A program made the translations under genes and the position numbers. The notes beneath the pieces are model-generated. The model did not search any database. It was not told where the DNA came from and saw only the letters and a list, made by a program, of their open reading frames with translations. This document shows positions 9,062-20,694 of a DNA stretch of 64,000 bases, one piece after another. Numbering within the stretch: the stretch's first letter is position 1; every line of letters starts with the position of its first letter. Source of the DNA: Paramesorhizobium salinisoli (GTDB lineage: Bacteria; Pseudomonadota; Alphaproteobacteria; Rhizobiales; Rhizobiaceae); assembly GCF_003335045.1 (NCBI RefSeq), contig NZ_QOZG01000010.1, positions 1 to 64,000 of the forward strand, written 5' to 3'.

Positions 9062-9523
9062 TAACCGGACGGATTTCAATCCCTCGACTGTCAAGCTCGC
9101 CAAACCAACAGTGAGATGCCGAGGAACGATCGCCCGTATCTCTGTGTTTTCAAACTAGCCTCGCAATTTGCACTCTCTAAGTGCGCTCGAAATGGGCCGC
9201 TGACACAACAATCGAACCTCCCTTTGTCCACAGGGCCCGCTGTCCCTTGGCACTTCTGTGGTTGCCGCCCGTTTGGCAAGAAGTTTCTGACTTTTTTGAC
9301 GTGTGATCGAGTGCGGTCTCCTGTCAGGCCTTTCGTTGCGGCGCTTGTAAAGGCCGCCGGCCGGTATCGTGATCTGCGGAGCGGGTCCAAATCTTAATCC
9401 CGAGCTTCCAGGCTCAAAGTACCAACTGGTTTTCCGTTCCCGATCGGTTCAATCATGCGCCCATTCAGGTCGTCGACTTCTCACACCTCTTTGCCAGTCC
9501 TGGTTATCCGCGGCAGTTTCCTT
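9062..9523. other. Gene-free interval
   Basis: Nothing convincing is coded here. Short open frames exist on both strands but have no ribosome sites or recognisable motifs. It lies between the VapBC operator and a run of IS relics. Confidence 0.35.
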
Positions 9524-9715
9524 TCACGCCGCCATTGCCAGAGCTGGGTCTCGATAGTCTTCCTGCTTCGTCAGCATGGCCCATATTGTCCGAGCCATCT
9601 TGTTCGCCAGTGCGATCGCCACCAGCATGCGCGGCTTCTTCGCGAGCATCCGCGAAAGCCACGGTCCTTGTATTGGCGGTTTGCGACCCGCCCAGCTCAA
9701 GGCCTGCGCCCGATC
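9524..9715 (-). pseudogene. IS110-family transposase C-terminal relic
   Basis: The minus strand reads RMLAKKPRMLVAIALANKMA and RTIWAMLTKQEDYRDPA to a stop, the characteristic C-terminus of IS110-family (DEDD) transposases. The catalytic N-terminal domain is absent. Confidence 0.7.
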
Positions 9716-9827
9716 CATGAAACTCTACGTTTCGTGAGCCTAAGCCTATCGGGGCTGTGGAGAATAAAAAGGGACACCATCACCCCTATTTCTTGCTACC
9801 AGCGCTTCTTTTTTGGAGGTGCATCGG

Positions 9828-9967
9828 GCCGTGAGGGTGACCGGCCATACACCTGGATCGATGCCACCTATCTGAAGGTCTACCGCGGCGGGCGTATCGT
9901 TTCCGTCATCGCTGTCGGCGTCAACAGCGACGGCCGGCGTGAGGTTCTGGGCATGGAAGTAGATCTC
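9828..9967 (+). pseudogene. IS256 (mutator-type) transposase relic
   Basis: Plus-strand residues YTWIDATYLKVYRGGRIVSV and AVGVNSDGRREVLGMEV match the segment holding the first catalytic Asp of IS256-family transposases. Only about 45 residues remain and they run into an unrelated IS21 fragment. Confidence 0.7.
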
Positions 9968-9981
9968 ACCAACCGCTATAA

Positions 9982-11265
<1,284 letters not shown>

Positions 11266-11479
11266 TTCTCTAATCCTTAACAAGACAAAATTCACTGATC
11301 CGCCTGCTCGCATCCTCAACGCCAATGGGCAGCGCCTTGTGATACGGGAGAGCTGTGGGCCGATTTCACGTGCCGCGCCTGTCTTTACCGGCTCGCATCT
11401 ATCGGCAGCGTCTCTACCGCGTTGGTGGCGCCATTTTTTTGTTTCGTCACGATGGAACATAGTCACACCTTGGGTAGGA

Positions 11480-11720
11480 TCATAAGTATTAATTGTATAA
11501 TAATCATTCTGATCTTAATCACAAGTTTCTTTTAAAGTAAATATACCAGCAATCTTAATATTAACTTACTATAATAAAATATTATTCAATATAATTCTCT
11601 ATATTTCAGAGCGCTTTACATTTATACCAAATATAATTGAGAACAGTTTTACATTTCTATTTGGATATAGCAGATTTATCGGGAGATAGTCTCTGTTCTA
11701 GTTTACATCTCATCAATTTT
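11480..11720. other. AT-rich island upstream of chaA
   Basis: About 240 bases of strikingly A+T-rich sequence (many runs such as TATAATAATC and ATAATAAAATATTATT) in an otherwise GC-rich region. No coding potential. It may be a silencer-bound or curved promoter region, or foreign DNA. Confidence 0.45.
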
Positions 11721-12258
11721 GACATTGCGATCACTCCATGCTGGGCCCTTGTTGGTGAAGCCTCCGGTGCCCGTCAAAGGAAGTTTCCTCATGCTGTCAA
11801 TTTTGAGATGACATGGAAAAGAGCACACGCTGGCGATGATGTGACAGCATATCGGCGCGCTGGCTGGCCGCCGTTTTATGGCCCAGCCATCGCGCAACCA
11901 CTGACGGCTGCTTTGCCGCAAAGCATTGCACTCAGCCGGGCCGGTGTTCCTCTCTCTGCCGTTGAATGACAGGGCAAACAAACCCTACGGCGGTCCGGCA
12001 ATCGCACGAACCATAGGGTTCTTGCCTCTTGGGACGCGGTAAACACGGTCTTACCAAAGGCGGCTTCATTGAATCGGCGTTCTATAATCTCCCGAAAACG
12101 GCAAGCACAATTGTCCATGTAAAATAGGGGCTATGGCGCCCCTTTTTTGTTCCCTCTGCCAACTGATATGCTGGGTGCCATTATTTGTTGATCTGGTTCG
12201 CAAAGCCTATGCTCCGGAAACCGGGCACAGGGAAAGAAATCTTGAAGCGCGGAGGCGG
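11721..12258. other. Gene-free interval
   Basis: No supported gene. Several short frames on both strands lack ribosome sites and family motifs. Confidence 0.3.
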
Positions 12259-12266
12259 ATGAAACG

Positions 12267-12572
12267 ATGACGAGCCGTTCAAAAAATCCAACCAATCGGA
12301 AGTCGATGAGCACGGTGTCGAATGCCCAAACCCGCAACTGGACGGATGAAGAAGTCGCGGAAGCGGTGGAATATCTGAAAAGGCGGCGGCCTGAAGTGTG
12401 GGCCGAATTGGAACTGCTTGAAATGACCGCAGGTGATCTGTGCGGCTCTGAAGCAGGGGGATTGGAGTTCGCTACGCTCACCGTTCTTCATTCCGAGTGT
12501 AAATCTTATGAAATTGCCCAGCTTGAAAGCAAGGTTCGTGATGTCCGGCGCGCGCAGCTGGGCCTGAAGTAA
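12267..12572 (+). CDS. Hypothetical protein, 101 residues
   Basis: Starts at ATG 12267 with GGAGG about 11 bases upstream; an internal ATG at 12306 is an alternative. Acidic and helical (WTDEEVAEAVEYLKRRRPEV), with no membrane or signal segment. It is followed after 20 bases by a gene with its own strong ribosome site, so the two probably form an operon. I do not recognise the family; a toxin-antitoxin-like arrangement is possible but only inference. Confidence 0.5.
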   Translation: MTSRSKNPTNRKSMSTVSNAQTRNWTDEEVAEAVEYLKRRRPEVWAELELLEMTAGDLCGSEAGGLEFATLTVLHSECKSYEIAQLESKVRDVRRAQLGLK

Positions 12573-12592
12573 TTTTCCAGGAGGAGGTTGTG

Positions 12593-12979
12593 ATGCCAAA
12601 ACCTTTAATTTTTTGCCATAGTTCGCTGGTCTATGCCTGGACGGCCGGCGGGCAGGCTCTTCTGAACAAGTTCGCTGCTTATGCCAAGGCTGCTGGCTAT
12701 GAGCTGGTTATTACTGATGGTATTCGCCGTGAACTAGACAGCGACCCTCAAGGGGTAGAGCTCGGCAAATGGCTCGATGCTCGTGGTATCAAATCAAGGA
12801 CGACATTCGAATTTCCAAAAAGACTAAAGAAGGCTGGCCTCTCCACAAACCATTACAATACGGCCGGCGCCGGGCACCGCTCGATATCGGAATGTGCAAA
12901 GACGACGAAGGAGGCTGACGCTTATCGGGAAGAACGCGAGCTTATCCAACGCACCCCTTCAGTACGCCGCTTGCAGTAG
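12593..12979 (+). CDS. Hypothetical protein, C-terminally truncated; PIN-like start
   Basis: 128 residues from ATG 12593, with AGGAGGAGG just upstream. The beginning (PKPLIFCHSSLVYAWTAGG) and YELVITDGIRRELDSD have the rhythm of a PIN-like nuclease fold (strand, Ser, then helix; VITDGIRREL resembling the second acidic motif), but I cannot assign the family. The last 20 or so residues lie at the edge of an IS256 relic, so the natural C-terminus is probably lost. Confidence 0.5.
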   Translation: MPKPLIFCHSSLVYAWTAGGQALLNKFAAYAKAAGYELVITDGIRRELDSDPQGVELGKWLDARGIKSRTTFEFPKRLKKAGLSTNHYNTAGAGHRSISECAKTTKEADAYREERELIQRTPSVRRLQ

Positions 12980-13017
12980 TAACAGCCTCGGCAGATCAAC
13001 ATCGATGGAAGGCCGGA

Positions 13018-13836
13018 ATGCTCTATGATCTGGCCCGCTACAACGCCTTCCTGGGTCGTATCCCCACAGGTGGTGCCGAGCGGCTGATGGAGGTGTGTGC
13101 CGCCACCGGTGCCGGCTATGGCGAGAAGAACCCGCTGCGGACGGCCCACGCAACGGCTACTGCGAGCGGGATTGGGAGACGCGCGCCGGAACCGTCGGGC
13201 TGCGCATTCCGAAGCTCAGGAAGAGCTCTTACTTTCCGGGCTTCCTGGACCGCGGCGCATGGCCGAGAACAGATCCCGAAGCGAACCGCACACGTATAGT
13301 TCCAGCTGATCGTGTTCTTTACGGCCGAGCATCGTGGAAGCTCCAGAGATCAACGACTACTCAATTGAATCAGATATCTAGAACTTCTTCAACGGCCCCC
13401 GGGTCCACTTCATGCGCAACGTTCTCGCCCACGCCGGCAAGAGCGATCGCCGTGTCGTCTCCGCCCTCATCGCCACCGCCTTCGCCAAGAGACGACGGAA
13501 GCCGCAAGCGCCCAATGGCGCGCCGTCGCCGACCAGATCCGGCCGAAGGTGCCCAAGCTCGCCGTCATCATGGGTGATGCCGAAGAAGACGTTCTCGCCT
13601 ACATGACCTTCCCGAAGGAGCACCGTGCCAAGCTGCACTCGACCAACCCGATCGAGCGCCTCAACGGCGAAATCAAGCGCAGGACCGAGGTTGTCGGCAT
13701 CTTCCCCAATGATGACGCCATCGTCCGCGTCGTCGGCGCGATCCTGCTCGAGCAGAACGACGAATGGGCTGTGCAGCCAGCCTATACCACTCCCTGGGAC
13801 ATGATCCCTTCCTGCGGTGTCAATACACGGCTTTAG
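13018..13836 (+). pseudogene. IS256-family transposase, deleted and frameshifted
   Basis: Three frames are needed. [12 protein letters not shown] is followed by [20 protein letters not shown] and [13 protein letters not shown] (N-terminal part). After a deletion come [20 protein letters not shown] and LAYMTFPKEHRAKLHSTNPI, IERLNGEIKRRTEVVGIFPN, with the C-terminal catalytic Glu region. The central DDE portion is missing. It truncates the gene at 12593. Confidence 0.8.
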
Positions 13837-14299
13837 CCTCGCGACTACTGCAATCCTGGCCGTTCTGCAGGTCCAACTGAATTGGAAACGGATGACGGGT
13901 TGCCCGTCATTGAACTGACCAGTGATGGAACGGCAGGACCAACTGCAAGTGGGGAAATTTGACGTAGCCGGTACCCTTTTGGTATCCGCATTCCTTTTCC
14001 GAGGCGGTGCGGCAGCTCGAACCATCCGAGGTCGCTGATCGGGCCTATCACGTGGAAGGAAGCGTTCAGCCACTTCTACGCGGATTGCCCAGTGCTGAAG
14101 GCAGCTTATCCATCGGGACGGCTTGCCACCTGCAAGTTGGTCACCAAGGCCATCGGAGTGCCTTGAGCTTCTTGGCGTCGCGACAGCGTAGCGAATGTAA
14201 GGTTCGTTGGTTTGGCAGCGTTCGACCTCAGCCCTTGTCATCCCCGCTGGCGTTTAACGTCGCCATTGGGTGACATTACATAAAAGTTCAAACCCATCG
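13837..14299. other. Scrambled interval with one unassigned fragment
   Basis: No intact gene. At 14053-14166 a plus-strand frame, TWKEAFSHFYADCPVLKAAY followed by GRLATCKLVTKAIGVP and a stop, looks like the C-terminal tail of a real protein, but I cannot name it. The rest holds only short frames. Confidence 0.35.
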
Positions 14300-14497
14300 C
14301 AACACCAAGGTTGCCAGGCACTTGCTGGTGCAGCTTCTGAAAGTGCACGCAGCACCGGTTCCAGGCTCAGCCCGAGTTCCGTGGCTGAGTAATGCACGCG
14401 GCGGAACCTGACGGAACACCTCCCGATGAACAAGGCCATGTTCCTCCATCTCACGAAGCTGCTGGACCAGAACTTTCTGACTGATCTCCGGCATCAT
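14300..14497 (-). pseudogene. HxlR-type transcription regulator relic
   Basis: Minus strand: PEISQKVLVQQLREMEEHGL and VHREVFRQVPP, then after a frameshift near 14400, RVHYSATELGLSLEPVLRAL. This is the wing and dimerisation half of an HxlR winged-helix regulator. The N-terminal helices are missing. Confidence 0.65.
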
Positions 14498-14589
14498 GCG
14501 GCGCGGTTCCGAGAGACGCTTGGGGCGATCGAACAGGCATTTATGATTCCCTTGATCTGAACAACGGATTGAGGTGAACGACGTCTCGG

Positions 14590-15482
14590 CGGCAGATTGG
14601 TCAGGAGACTTTCGGTTTTGAAGTTGGCGGTAGCGACCGCCGCTCGTCGCTGGACGATCTTTGCGGCCTCATAGACTGGGCACCGATCGAACATTGTCTG
14701 TCGGTGATCTCCTGCGCGGCCAAGCGGGCTCGCCCTTGGCCGCCGCTGGCGCTGTTTAAGGCCATGCTGATTTCGGTCTGGTACGATCTGTCGGACGTAA
14801 ACCTTGCCGAGGCGCTGGATGACCGGGCCACCTTCCGACGGTTCTGCGGGTTTTCCGCGTCGGAGCCAACACCGGAACGCAGGCCTTTGTCCGTTTTCGC
14901 AAAGCCCTTGTGACGCATGGGCTGGACCAATCCCTTTTCCAGGCGATCACCGACCAGCTCAAGACGAGAGCGATCAAGGTCAAAACCGGCACTTTTGTGG
15001 ACGCGACGATCATCAGGTCGGCCAGCCAGGAAGACGGCGATGCGCATTGGCTTCAAGGCCCAATGTCGGCGCCGACGCCGACACGGCACTGGTGGAGCAG
15101 ATCGCCGTGACCCCCGCCAATTTCAACGACGGCAGGGCCGGCCCCGAGGCGCTGCCGGACAATCCCGGCAAGGTCTTTGCCGACAGCGCCTATCGGGAAA
15201 GCCATTTCGGCGATGCCGTTCGCGCCAAGGGCGGCCGCCCGCGCATTGTCGCCACTGGCATGTGGGAGCGCATCAAGCCGAGACGCAGGCCCGTCTGAAG
15301 GCCTGGACCAGCCCATTCACCGATAAGAGGTCGGATCGAGAAGATCTTCGGAACCTGGAAGCGAAGCTATGGCCTTCGTCGCATGCGGTGGCGAGGATTG
15401 GCCAAGGCCGCCCTCCAGGTTCATCTCACCGCTATCGCCTACAACCTCAAACGCGGTCTGACGATCATTGCGGCAGCGTGAC
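14590..15482 (+). pseudogene. IS5-family transposase with several frameshifts
   Basis: Reading frames must be changed at least three times. Recognisable parts are PLALFKAMLISVWYDLSDVN, DDRATFRRFCGFSASEPTPE, DQSLFQAITDQLKTRAIKVK, ADTALVEQIAVTPANFNDGR and, at the end, GRIEKIFGTWKRSYGLRRMR. These are the N-terminal domain and DDE regions of IS5-type transposases. The stop is at 15482. It is inactive as read. Confidence 0.8.
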
Positions 15483-15954
15483 GATTGCCACGACCACCGG
15501 TGAAGGCCGCTACCTTTCTGGCCGTGCGCGGACCCCCAGCGTCCACTGCCTCAAACGCCGCAGCCCTGCCGAAACCTCTCAATATAAATCAGAAGCGCTA
15601 CCCGCGCAGAGGTCTCATAAAGAATGATCGCCTTCCATCGACCCGATATCACTCCGCTCTGAACCCATCGGAAGCCCGCGGAAGTGGGTAGTTTAATGCA
15701 TCTCGAAAACCTAAAATTGCTCATGGGAGACTTACATATCGCCCCCTACCGGACCTCTTGTTTCACGCCGGTTGGAAGTCCCAGTCCACCGGCATATCCG
15801 AAGATTCTATATGATGCGATCGTGCTTCACGCGAATTGGGTCATCATTAGGTCGAGGAATGCGAGCATCACCTGCCAACTCGCGACCCATACCCACGCCT
15901 TTCTTTAGTGAACCAAGTTCATTTGGCGTGCCTTTTAAGCTGCTACAAGGCAGT
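15483..15954. other. Gene-free interval before macB 3' end
   Basis: No supported gene. It holds copy 3 of the IS-end-like repeat. The remainder resembles degraded IS-flanking DNA. Confidence 0.35.
15703..15752. repeat. Copy 3 of the IS-end-like repeat
   Basis: TCGAAAACCTAAAATTGCTC, then ATGGGAGACTTACATATCGC, then CCCCTACCGG. It shares the lead-in with the copy at 5752 and the downstream TCGCCCCC-ACCGG block with the copy at 205, each with a few changes. Confidence 0.45.
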
Positions 15955-17922
15955 TTAGTCGCGTGCCAGCGCCACGACAGGATCGAGTTTCGATGCATTG
16001 CGGGCGGGGATGAAGCCGAAGCCGATGCCAATTAGGCTCGAACACATCAGTGCCACGACAATGGAAAACGGCGAGTAGATGAGCTGGAACCTAGTGCTGA
16101 ATTCGGCAAACAACACGCCGAACCCGGCGGCAATCAGCACGCCGAGCACACCACCGATTAGGCAGACCAGCGCCGCCTCGATGAGGAATTGTTGCAGGAT
16201 ATCGCTCTGACGCGCGCCGATGGCCATGCGCACGCCGATCTCGTTAATCCGCTCGGAGACTGCAACAAGCATGATATTCATCACGCCGATACCGCCAACG
16301 AACAACGATATGCCGGCAATGGAAGCGACAAGCAGGGCAAGGGTTGCCGTTGTCGCCTGAACGGTTTTCTGAAAAGTACCGGAATTGAAGATGAAGAAAT
16401 CCTGCTCACCATGACGCTTCGTCAGAAATGCCGTTACCATCGTCTCGGCCTCAGCGGAATCCACCGTATCCTTGACACGCACCATGATGGATTCCAGCAA
16501 GCGCGATCCGGTCATCCGTGTCTGTACGGTCGTATATGGCAGAAACACTTTGAGCTCCGGCGCCCCTCCCATGCCCTGTTCCTCGGCCTTGACGACACCG
16601 ACGATACGCATGGGAACGTCTTTCAAAAGGACAATCTTGCCGATGACGGACCCATGCTCGTGCGGGAAGAGGCTCTTTTTCGCGTTCTCGTCAATGACTG
16701 CATCCTGCGCCATATCATTAACGCCCTGCTTGTCGAAAAAGCGACCTTCCAGAAGCTTGCTGTTGCGAGTGGCAAAATACTGATAGCCAACGCCGCTTAC
16801 CGTCACGCTGACTTCCTTGTCGTCCACCCGCACCGTCGATGTGGTTGAATTTGCAGGCGTGGCGGTCATCACATAAGGCAGCTTCGCAAGCTCGTTTGCG
16901 TCGCCGACCGTCAGCGTGGTGATCTGTGCCGCGTTGAGATCACCGTATCCTCGGCCTGGCCGGACATAGAGGGTGTTGGTGCCGAGGTTGCTTATCTGGT
17001 CGAGAATTCGTTTCTGGGAGCCCTGCCCCAGCGCCACCACGCAAACCACCGACGCCGTACCGATGATGATGCCCAACATCGTCAGAAATGTCCGCATGCG
17101 ATGGGCATTCATGGAACGCAGGGCCATAGCAAACGCTTCATTAAAACGATCGCGGATCCCGCTGAACAGTTTCGGCCTTTGCGGCCTGCTACCCACAACA
17201 CCATCATTTACCGAAGGATCATCGCCGCCAGCGTGATTTCGCGCGTCGGCAATGATCTCGCCGTCTCTGATCTCGATGATGCGCTGGGCACGCGCCGCAA
17301 CATTGCGATCATGGGTGACGATGATGATCGTATGGCCTTCGCGGTTCAACTCCTGAAGAATGTCGAGGACTTCTTCGCCGCTATGGCTGTCGAGCGCTCC
17401 GGTGGGCTCATCGGCGAGAATGACATCGGCATCGTTGATCAGTGCACGCGCAATTGAAACACGCTGCTGCTGACCGCCCGAAAGCTGGCCCGGCCGGTGG
17501 TGCATCCGCTCGCCCATGCCGAGACGCTGCAAAATGGCTTCGGCCTTTTCGCGTCGCTCGTCGCGGTGCTGCCCGGCATAAATGGCAGGAATTTCGACAT
17601 TACCCACCGCGTCCAGTTCGTTCAGCAGATGGTAGCGCTGGAAAATAAAGCCAAAATGCTCGCGCCGCAGTTCCGCCAGTTCGTCGGCCTCGAGCTCGGA
17701 GGTCGAGCGTCCCGAGATCCGATATTCCCCTTGGGAAGGCCGGTCGAGACATCCGAGAATGTTCATCAGCGTGGATTTGCCGGAGCCGGAAGCACCGATG
17801 ATGGCCACCATCTCCCCGCGATGAATGGTGAGATCGATATCGTGAAGAACCGTCGTAAAATCATCACCCGACTGGTACCGCCGGATGATGCCTTTGAGAA
17901 CAATCAGGGGAGCTTCGCTCAT
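15955..17922 (-). CDS. macB: MacB-type efflux ABC transporter
   Basis: 655 residues from ATG 17922, 1 base after the macA stop; an ATG at 17931 is an alternative. The N-terminal ATPase has Walker A GASGSGKST, signature LSGGQQQR, and Walker B VILADEPTGALD followed by the H-loop IIVTHD. The membrane part has the MacB/FtsX topology: one helix at about 270-295, a large periplasmic domain and three C-terminal helices. It would act as a mechanotransducer that drives export through MacA and an outer membrane factor. Third gene of the operon OMF-macA-macB. Confidence 0.93.
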   Translation of the reverse strand: MSEAPLIVLKGIIRRYQSGDDFTTVLHDIDLTIHRGEMVAIIGASGSGKSTLMNILGCLDRPSQGEYRISGRSTSELEADELAELRREHFGFIFQRYHLLNELDAVGNVEIPAIYAGQHRDERREKAEAILQRLGMGERMHHRPGQLSGGQQQRVSIARALINDADVILADEPTGALDSHSGEEVLDILQELNREGHTIIIVTHDRNVAARAQRIIEIRDGEIIADARNHAGGDDPSVNDGVVGSRPQRPKLFSGIRDRFNEAFAMALRSMNAHRMRTFLTMLGIIIGTASVVCVVALGQGSQKRILDQISNLGTNTLYVRPGRGYGDLNAAQITTLTVGDANELAKLPYVMTATPANSTTSTVRVDDKEVSVTVSGVGYQYFATRNSKLLEGRFFDKQGVNDMAQDAVIDENAKKSLFPHEHGSVIGKIVLLKDVPMRIVGVVKAEEQGMGGAPELKVFLPYTTVQTRMTGSRLLESIMVRVKDTVDSAEAETMVTAFLTKRHGEQDFFIFNSGTFQKTVQATTATLALLVASIAGISLFVGGIGVMNIMLVAVSERINEIGVRMAIGARQSDILQQFLIEAALVCLIGGVLGVLIAAGFGVLFAEFSTRFQLIYSPFSIVVALMCSSLIGIGFGFIPARNASKLDPVVALARD

Positions 17923-17923
17923 G

Positions 17924-19120
17924 TCACACATCAGTGGCGGCCGGAGCGGGCGTTTGATTGTCGGTTACAATCTTGTCGCCCTCCTTCAAGCCCGAACGGA
18001 TTTCGATATTGATCTTATCGGTGATGCCGGTCTCGACCGTCCTTTCCTCTATGGTGCCGTTACCTGTGACGATGCGAACGGTGGCCTTGTCGGGCGCATC
18101 CGATGCTTTCAGCGCGGATACCGGAGCCAGAAGCAGGTTCGTGGCCTTGGCGAGAATGATATGAACTTCGGTCGTCATATAGGTTCTGAGCAACCCGTCG
18201 GGGTTCGGAACACTGAATATCCCCTTGTAGTAGACAGCCGAGGCCGAAGGCGTCCTCCCGTTCGCTTGAGAAGCACCACTGCCGGAACTGAAGCTCTTGT
18301 CATTGACGATGGAATCCGGCGCAGGCTGGATTTTTTCAAGCCTCGCTTCGTAGGGCTTGGAGGTCTGGCCCGAGATAATGAAGTAGAGCGGTAAACCTTC
18401 ATGCACCTGCGTGATATCCGCCTCGGAAATGTCCGCCTCCACGGTCATTTCATCCAGTTGCCCCAGGATTGCGATCGTGGGCGCGCTTTGTTGTGCGTTG
18501 ACCGTCTGACCTTCCTGAACCACCGTGGCAAGGACGGTTCCATCAATGGGAGCCGTAATGCGCGTATAGGTGAGGTTGGTTTCGGCAATCTGCACATCGA
18601 CCTTTGAGGCGGCGATCAGTGCCTCGCTGTTGGCAAGCTGTGCCCGCCTTACCTTCAGCGTGGCGGCCGTTTTTTCATATTCGGATCTGGCGACGGCGTT
18701 GTTGCCGATCATCATCTGATTGCGGGCAAGGTCCTGCTTTGCAAGTTCCAGATTCGCTATGTTCTCATCGCGACTGGCCTCGTTTTGCCGCAAGGTCGCT
18801 TGCATCTTGTTAAGCTCGTTTTGCTGATTGACCGAGTCGATGAGGGCCACGACGTCACCCGCCTTGATCTTCTGTCCGGGCTTCACCTTGAGGGATAGGA
18901 TTCGGCCCGTCGCCTGCGCGCCGATGGCGACAAGCCTTTTCGGCCTCAGGGTCCCTGTCGCGAGCACCGAGCTTTCTATGTCGCCACGCCGTATGGTCGT
19001 CGTGCTCGGAAGCGGCGCCTCCTGTGCCCAGTGGCGAACAATCAAAAGGGCTCCGATCAGCAGCACCGTCAGAACGATGAGCCAAAGACGCCAGCGGTAA
19101 CGCTTCAACCTGGATTTCAT
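17924..19120 (-). CDS. macA: MacA-type periplasmic adaptor
   Basis: 398 residues from ATG 19120, which overlaps the stop of the upstream outer-membrane-factor gene by 4 bases. An N-terminal membrane anchor (LWLIVLTVLLIGALLIVRHW) is followed by the lipoyl half GDIESSVLATGTLRP, a coiled-coil hairpin (about 90-170, rich in NELNKMQATLRQNEA-like heptads), the second lipoyl half ITAPIDGTVL, and the barrel and membrane-proximal domains. It links MacB to the outer membrane channel. Confidence 0.92.
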   Translation of the reverse strand: MKSRLKRYRWRLWLIVLTVLLIGALLIVRHWAQEAPLPSTTTIRRGDIESSVLATGTLRPKRLVAIGAQATGRILSLKVKPGQKIKAGDVVALIDSVNQQNELNKMQATLRQNEASRDENIANLELAKQDLARNQMMIGNNAVARSEYEKTAATLKVRRAQLANSEALIAASKVDVQIAETNLTYTRITAPIDGTVLATVVQEGQTVNAQQSAPTIAILGQLDEMTVEADISEADITQVHEGLPLYFIISGQTSKPYEARLEKIQPAPDSIVNDKSFSSGSGASQANGRTPSASAVYYKGIFSVPNPDGLLRTYMTTEVHIILAKATNLLLAPVSALKASDAPDKATVRIVTGNGTIEERTVETGITDKINIEIRSGLKEGDKIVTDNQTPAPAATDV

Positions 19121-20694
19121 GACGGCCTCGTATCTGCCACCGGCGGGGCCGGTATAGCTCGTTTTACGAAATGCGGCCCGGTGTAGCCGTCGGCAACTTC
19201 CGGTTTGCCGACTTCGATGCGACCATTCCAACCGCCGCCGAGAGCTTTCTGCAAATCAATGTAACTGAGGACGAGGTCCGTCCTGGTCTGGGCAAGGCTA
19301 GTTTCCGCGCTGAGGAGGTCTCTTTGCGCGGTCAGCACATCGATAAAACTCTTCGTGCCAGCCCTGTACTGATCGAGAGTCAGTTCATTGATATTGCGGC
19401 TGTTGCTCACGATCCGCTGCTGTTGCGTGACGCGCAAGCGGTTCTGATTGAGCGATACGCTGGCACTTTCGACCTCGCTCAGCGCCGTCAGAACGGCCTT
19501 GCGATAGGCGATGAATGACTGATCGCGGGCCGCCCTGGCTGCTTCAACCTCGGCATTCAGCTTGCCGTTGTTGAAAACTGGCACGCTGAGGCTTGGACCG
19601 AAACTCCATCCGATCGTCGACAGCCTTGCCAGATCCCCGATCTTCGCGCCGCCCGTATTGATGTCGCCGCTCAGCGAAATCCTGGGATAAAGGTCTGCCT
19701 GTTTCTGTCCAATGCTGGCCGTCGAGCTCGCAGATTCACGTTCGGCTGCGCGAATATCCGGCCTGCACAAGAGCAGATCGGCAGGCACGCCCGACGAGAC
19801 CTTGCGCGGGACGGAGGGGATGGGGCGGGTTTTGTCGAGCGTCGCCGCAAGCGTAGACGAAGAGCGGCCCGTCAGAACGGAAAGCTTATTGAGGTAAGTC
19901 GCATAGTTGATCCGCAGACCGGGTATCTGAGCTTCCGTGGATGCCGCCTGCGTTTCAGCACCGAGAAGATTCACCTCCGATATATGACCGGCCTGAAGCT
20001 GGCTGCGCGTCAGCGCGACTGTCTGGCGCTGCGATGCCGCGTTACGCTGCGCAATGGCGATATTTGCTTGCACACCACGCAACTGCACATAATTCGTCGC
20101 GATGTCGCCGATCAGTATGACGAGCGCCCCGCGAAGATGTTCATTCGCCGCCTCCATATTGTAATAGGCGGTTTCAACACCCCGATAATTGGCGCCGAAC
20201 AGATCGAACTCCCACTGGGTCTTAAAGCCCAAGCTCGACTGGCTGGATGCATTCGTGGAACCACTATCGGAACGCGTATAGCTTCCACTGCCGTCCAGCG
20301 ACGGATAGAGGGCGCCCCCTGCGGAAGCATAATTGGCCCTCGCTTGCCGTACCTTTGCCTTCGCCGTTGCGACATCGGGACTCGCACCAATGCCATCGGC
20401 GATCAATTGATCCAGTACAGGATCGTGGAGATTCTTCCACCAGCCGCCAAGACGCGGAGCCTCGGTACTAGTTTTACTATTCCATTTGGGCGGCGTCAGC
20501 ACCACAGGTTTCTGATAATCGGGACCAACGACCATGCATGCCGTCGTCAAGAACAGAACGGCCGTGAGGACTGCCAGGCGGGACAGAAATTTTGTCAAAG
20601 ATAGGTTCTGAAATACCGGTGAAGCATCACGCGTTAAGAGACAGGCGAGCGAAGGCAACGATGAACCGGCGCGGGGGGGCGCTTCGCTCCTCAT
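19117..20694 (-). CDS. NodT/OprM-type outer membrane efflux lipoprotein
   Basis: Up to 525 residues. The lipobox is LFLTTAC, followed by MVVGPDYQKP, the standard mature start of NodT-family factors. The true start may be a TTG about 33 codons downstream, just before the signal peptide, because the ATG at 20694 has no clear ribosome site. Two repeats of long amphipathic helices and short barrel strands (the LLGAETQAASTEAQIPGLRI and FIDVLTAQRDLLSAETSLAQ regions) are typical. First gene of a self-contained MacAB-type tripartite pump; the substrate is unknown. Confidence 0.9.
   Translation of the reverse strand: MRSEAPPRAGSSLPSLACLLTRDASPVFQNLSLTKFLSRLAVLTAVLFLTTACMVVGPDYQKPVVLTPPKWNSKTSTEAPRLGGWWKNLHDPVLDQLIADGIGASPDVATAKAKVRQARANYASAGGALYPSLDGSGSYTRSDSGSTNASSQSSLGFKTQWEFDLFGANYRGVETAYYNMEAANEHLRGALVILIGDIATNYVQLRGVQANIAIAQRNAASQRQTVALTRSQLQAGHISEVNLLGAETQAASTEAQIPGLRINYATYLNKLSVLTGRSSSTLAATLDKTRPIPSVPRKVSSGVPADLLLCRPDIRAAERESASSTASIGQKQADLYPRISLSGDINTGGAKIGDLARLSTIGWSFGPSLSVPVFNNGKLNAEVEAARAARDQSFIAYRKAVLTALSEVESASVSLNQNRLRVTQQQRIVSNSRNINELTLDQYRAGTKSFIDVLTAQRDLLSAETSLAQTRTDLVLSYIDLQKALGGGWNGRIEVGKPEVADGYTGPHFVKRAIPAPPVADTRPS

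Noticed and set aside
13378-14241. 287-residue minus-strand open frame
   Set aside because: Spans an IS256 relic antisense and an unassigned interval; no coherent domain.
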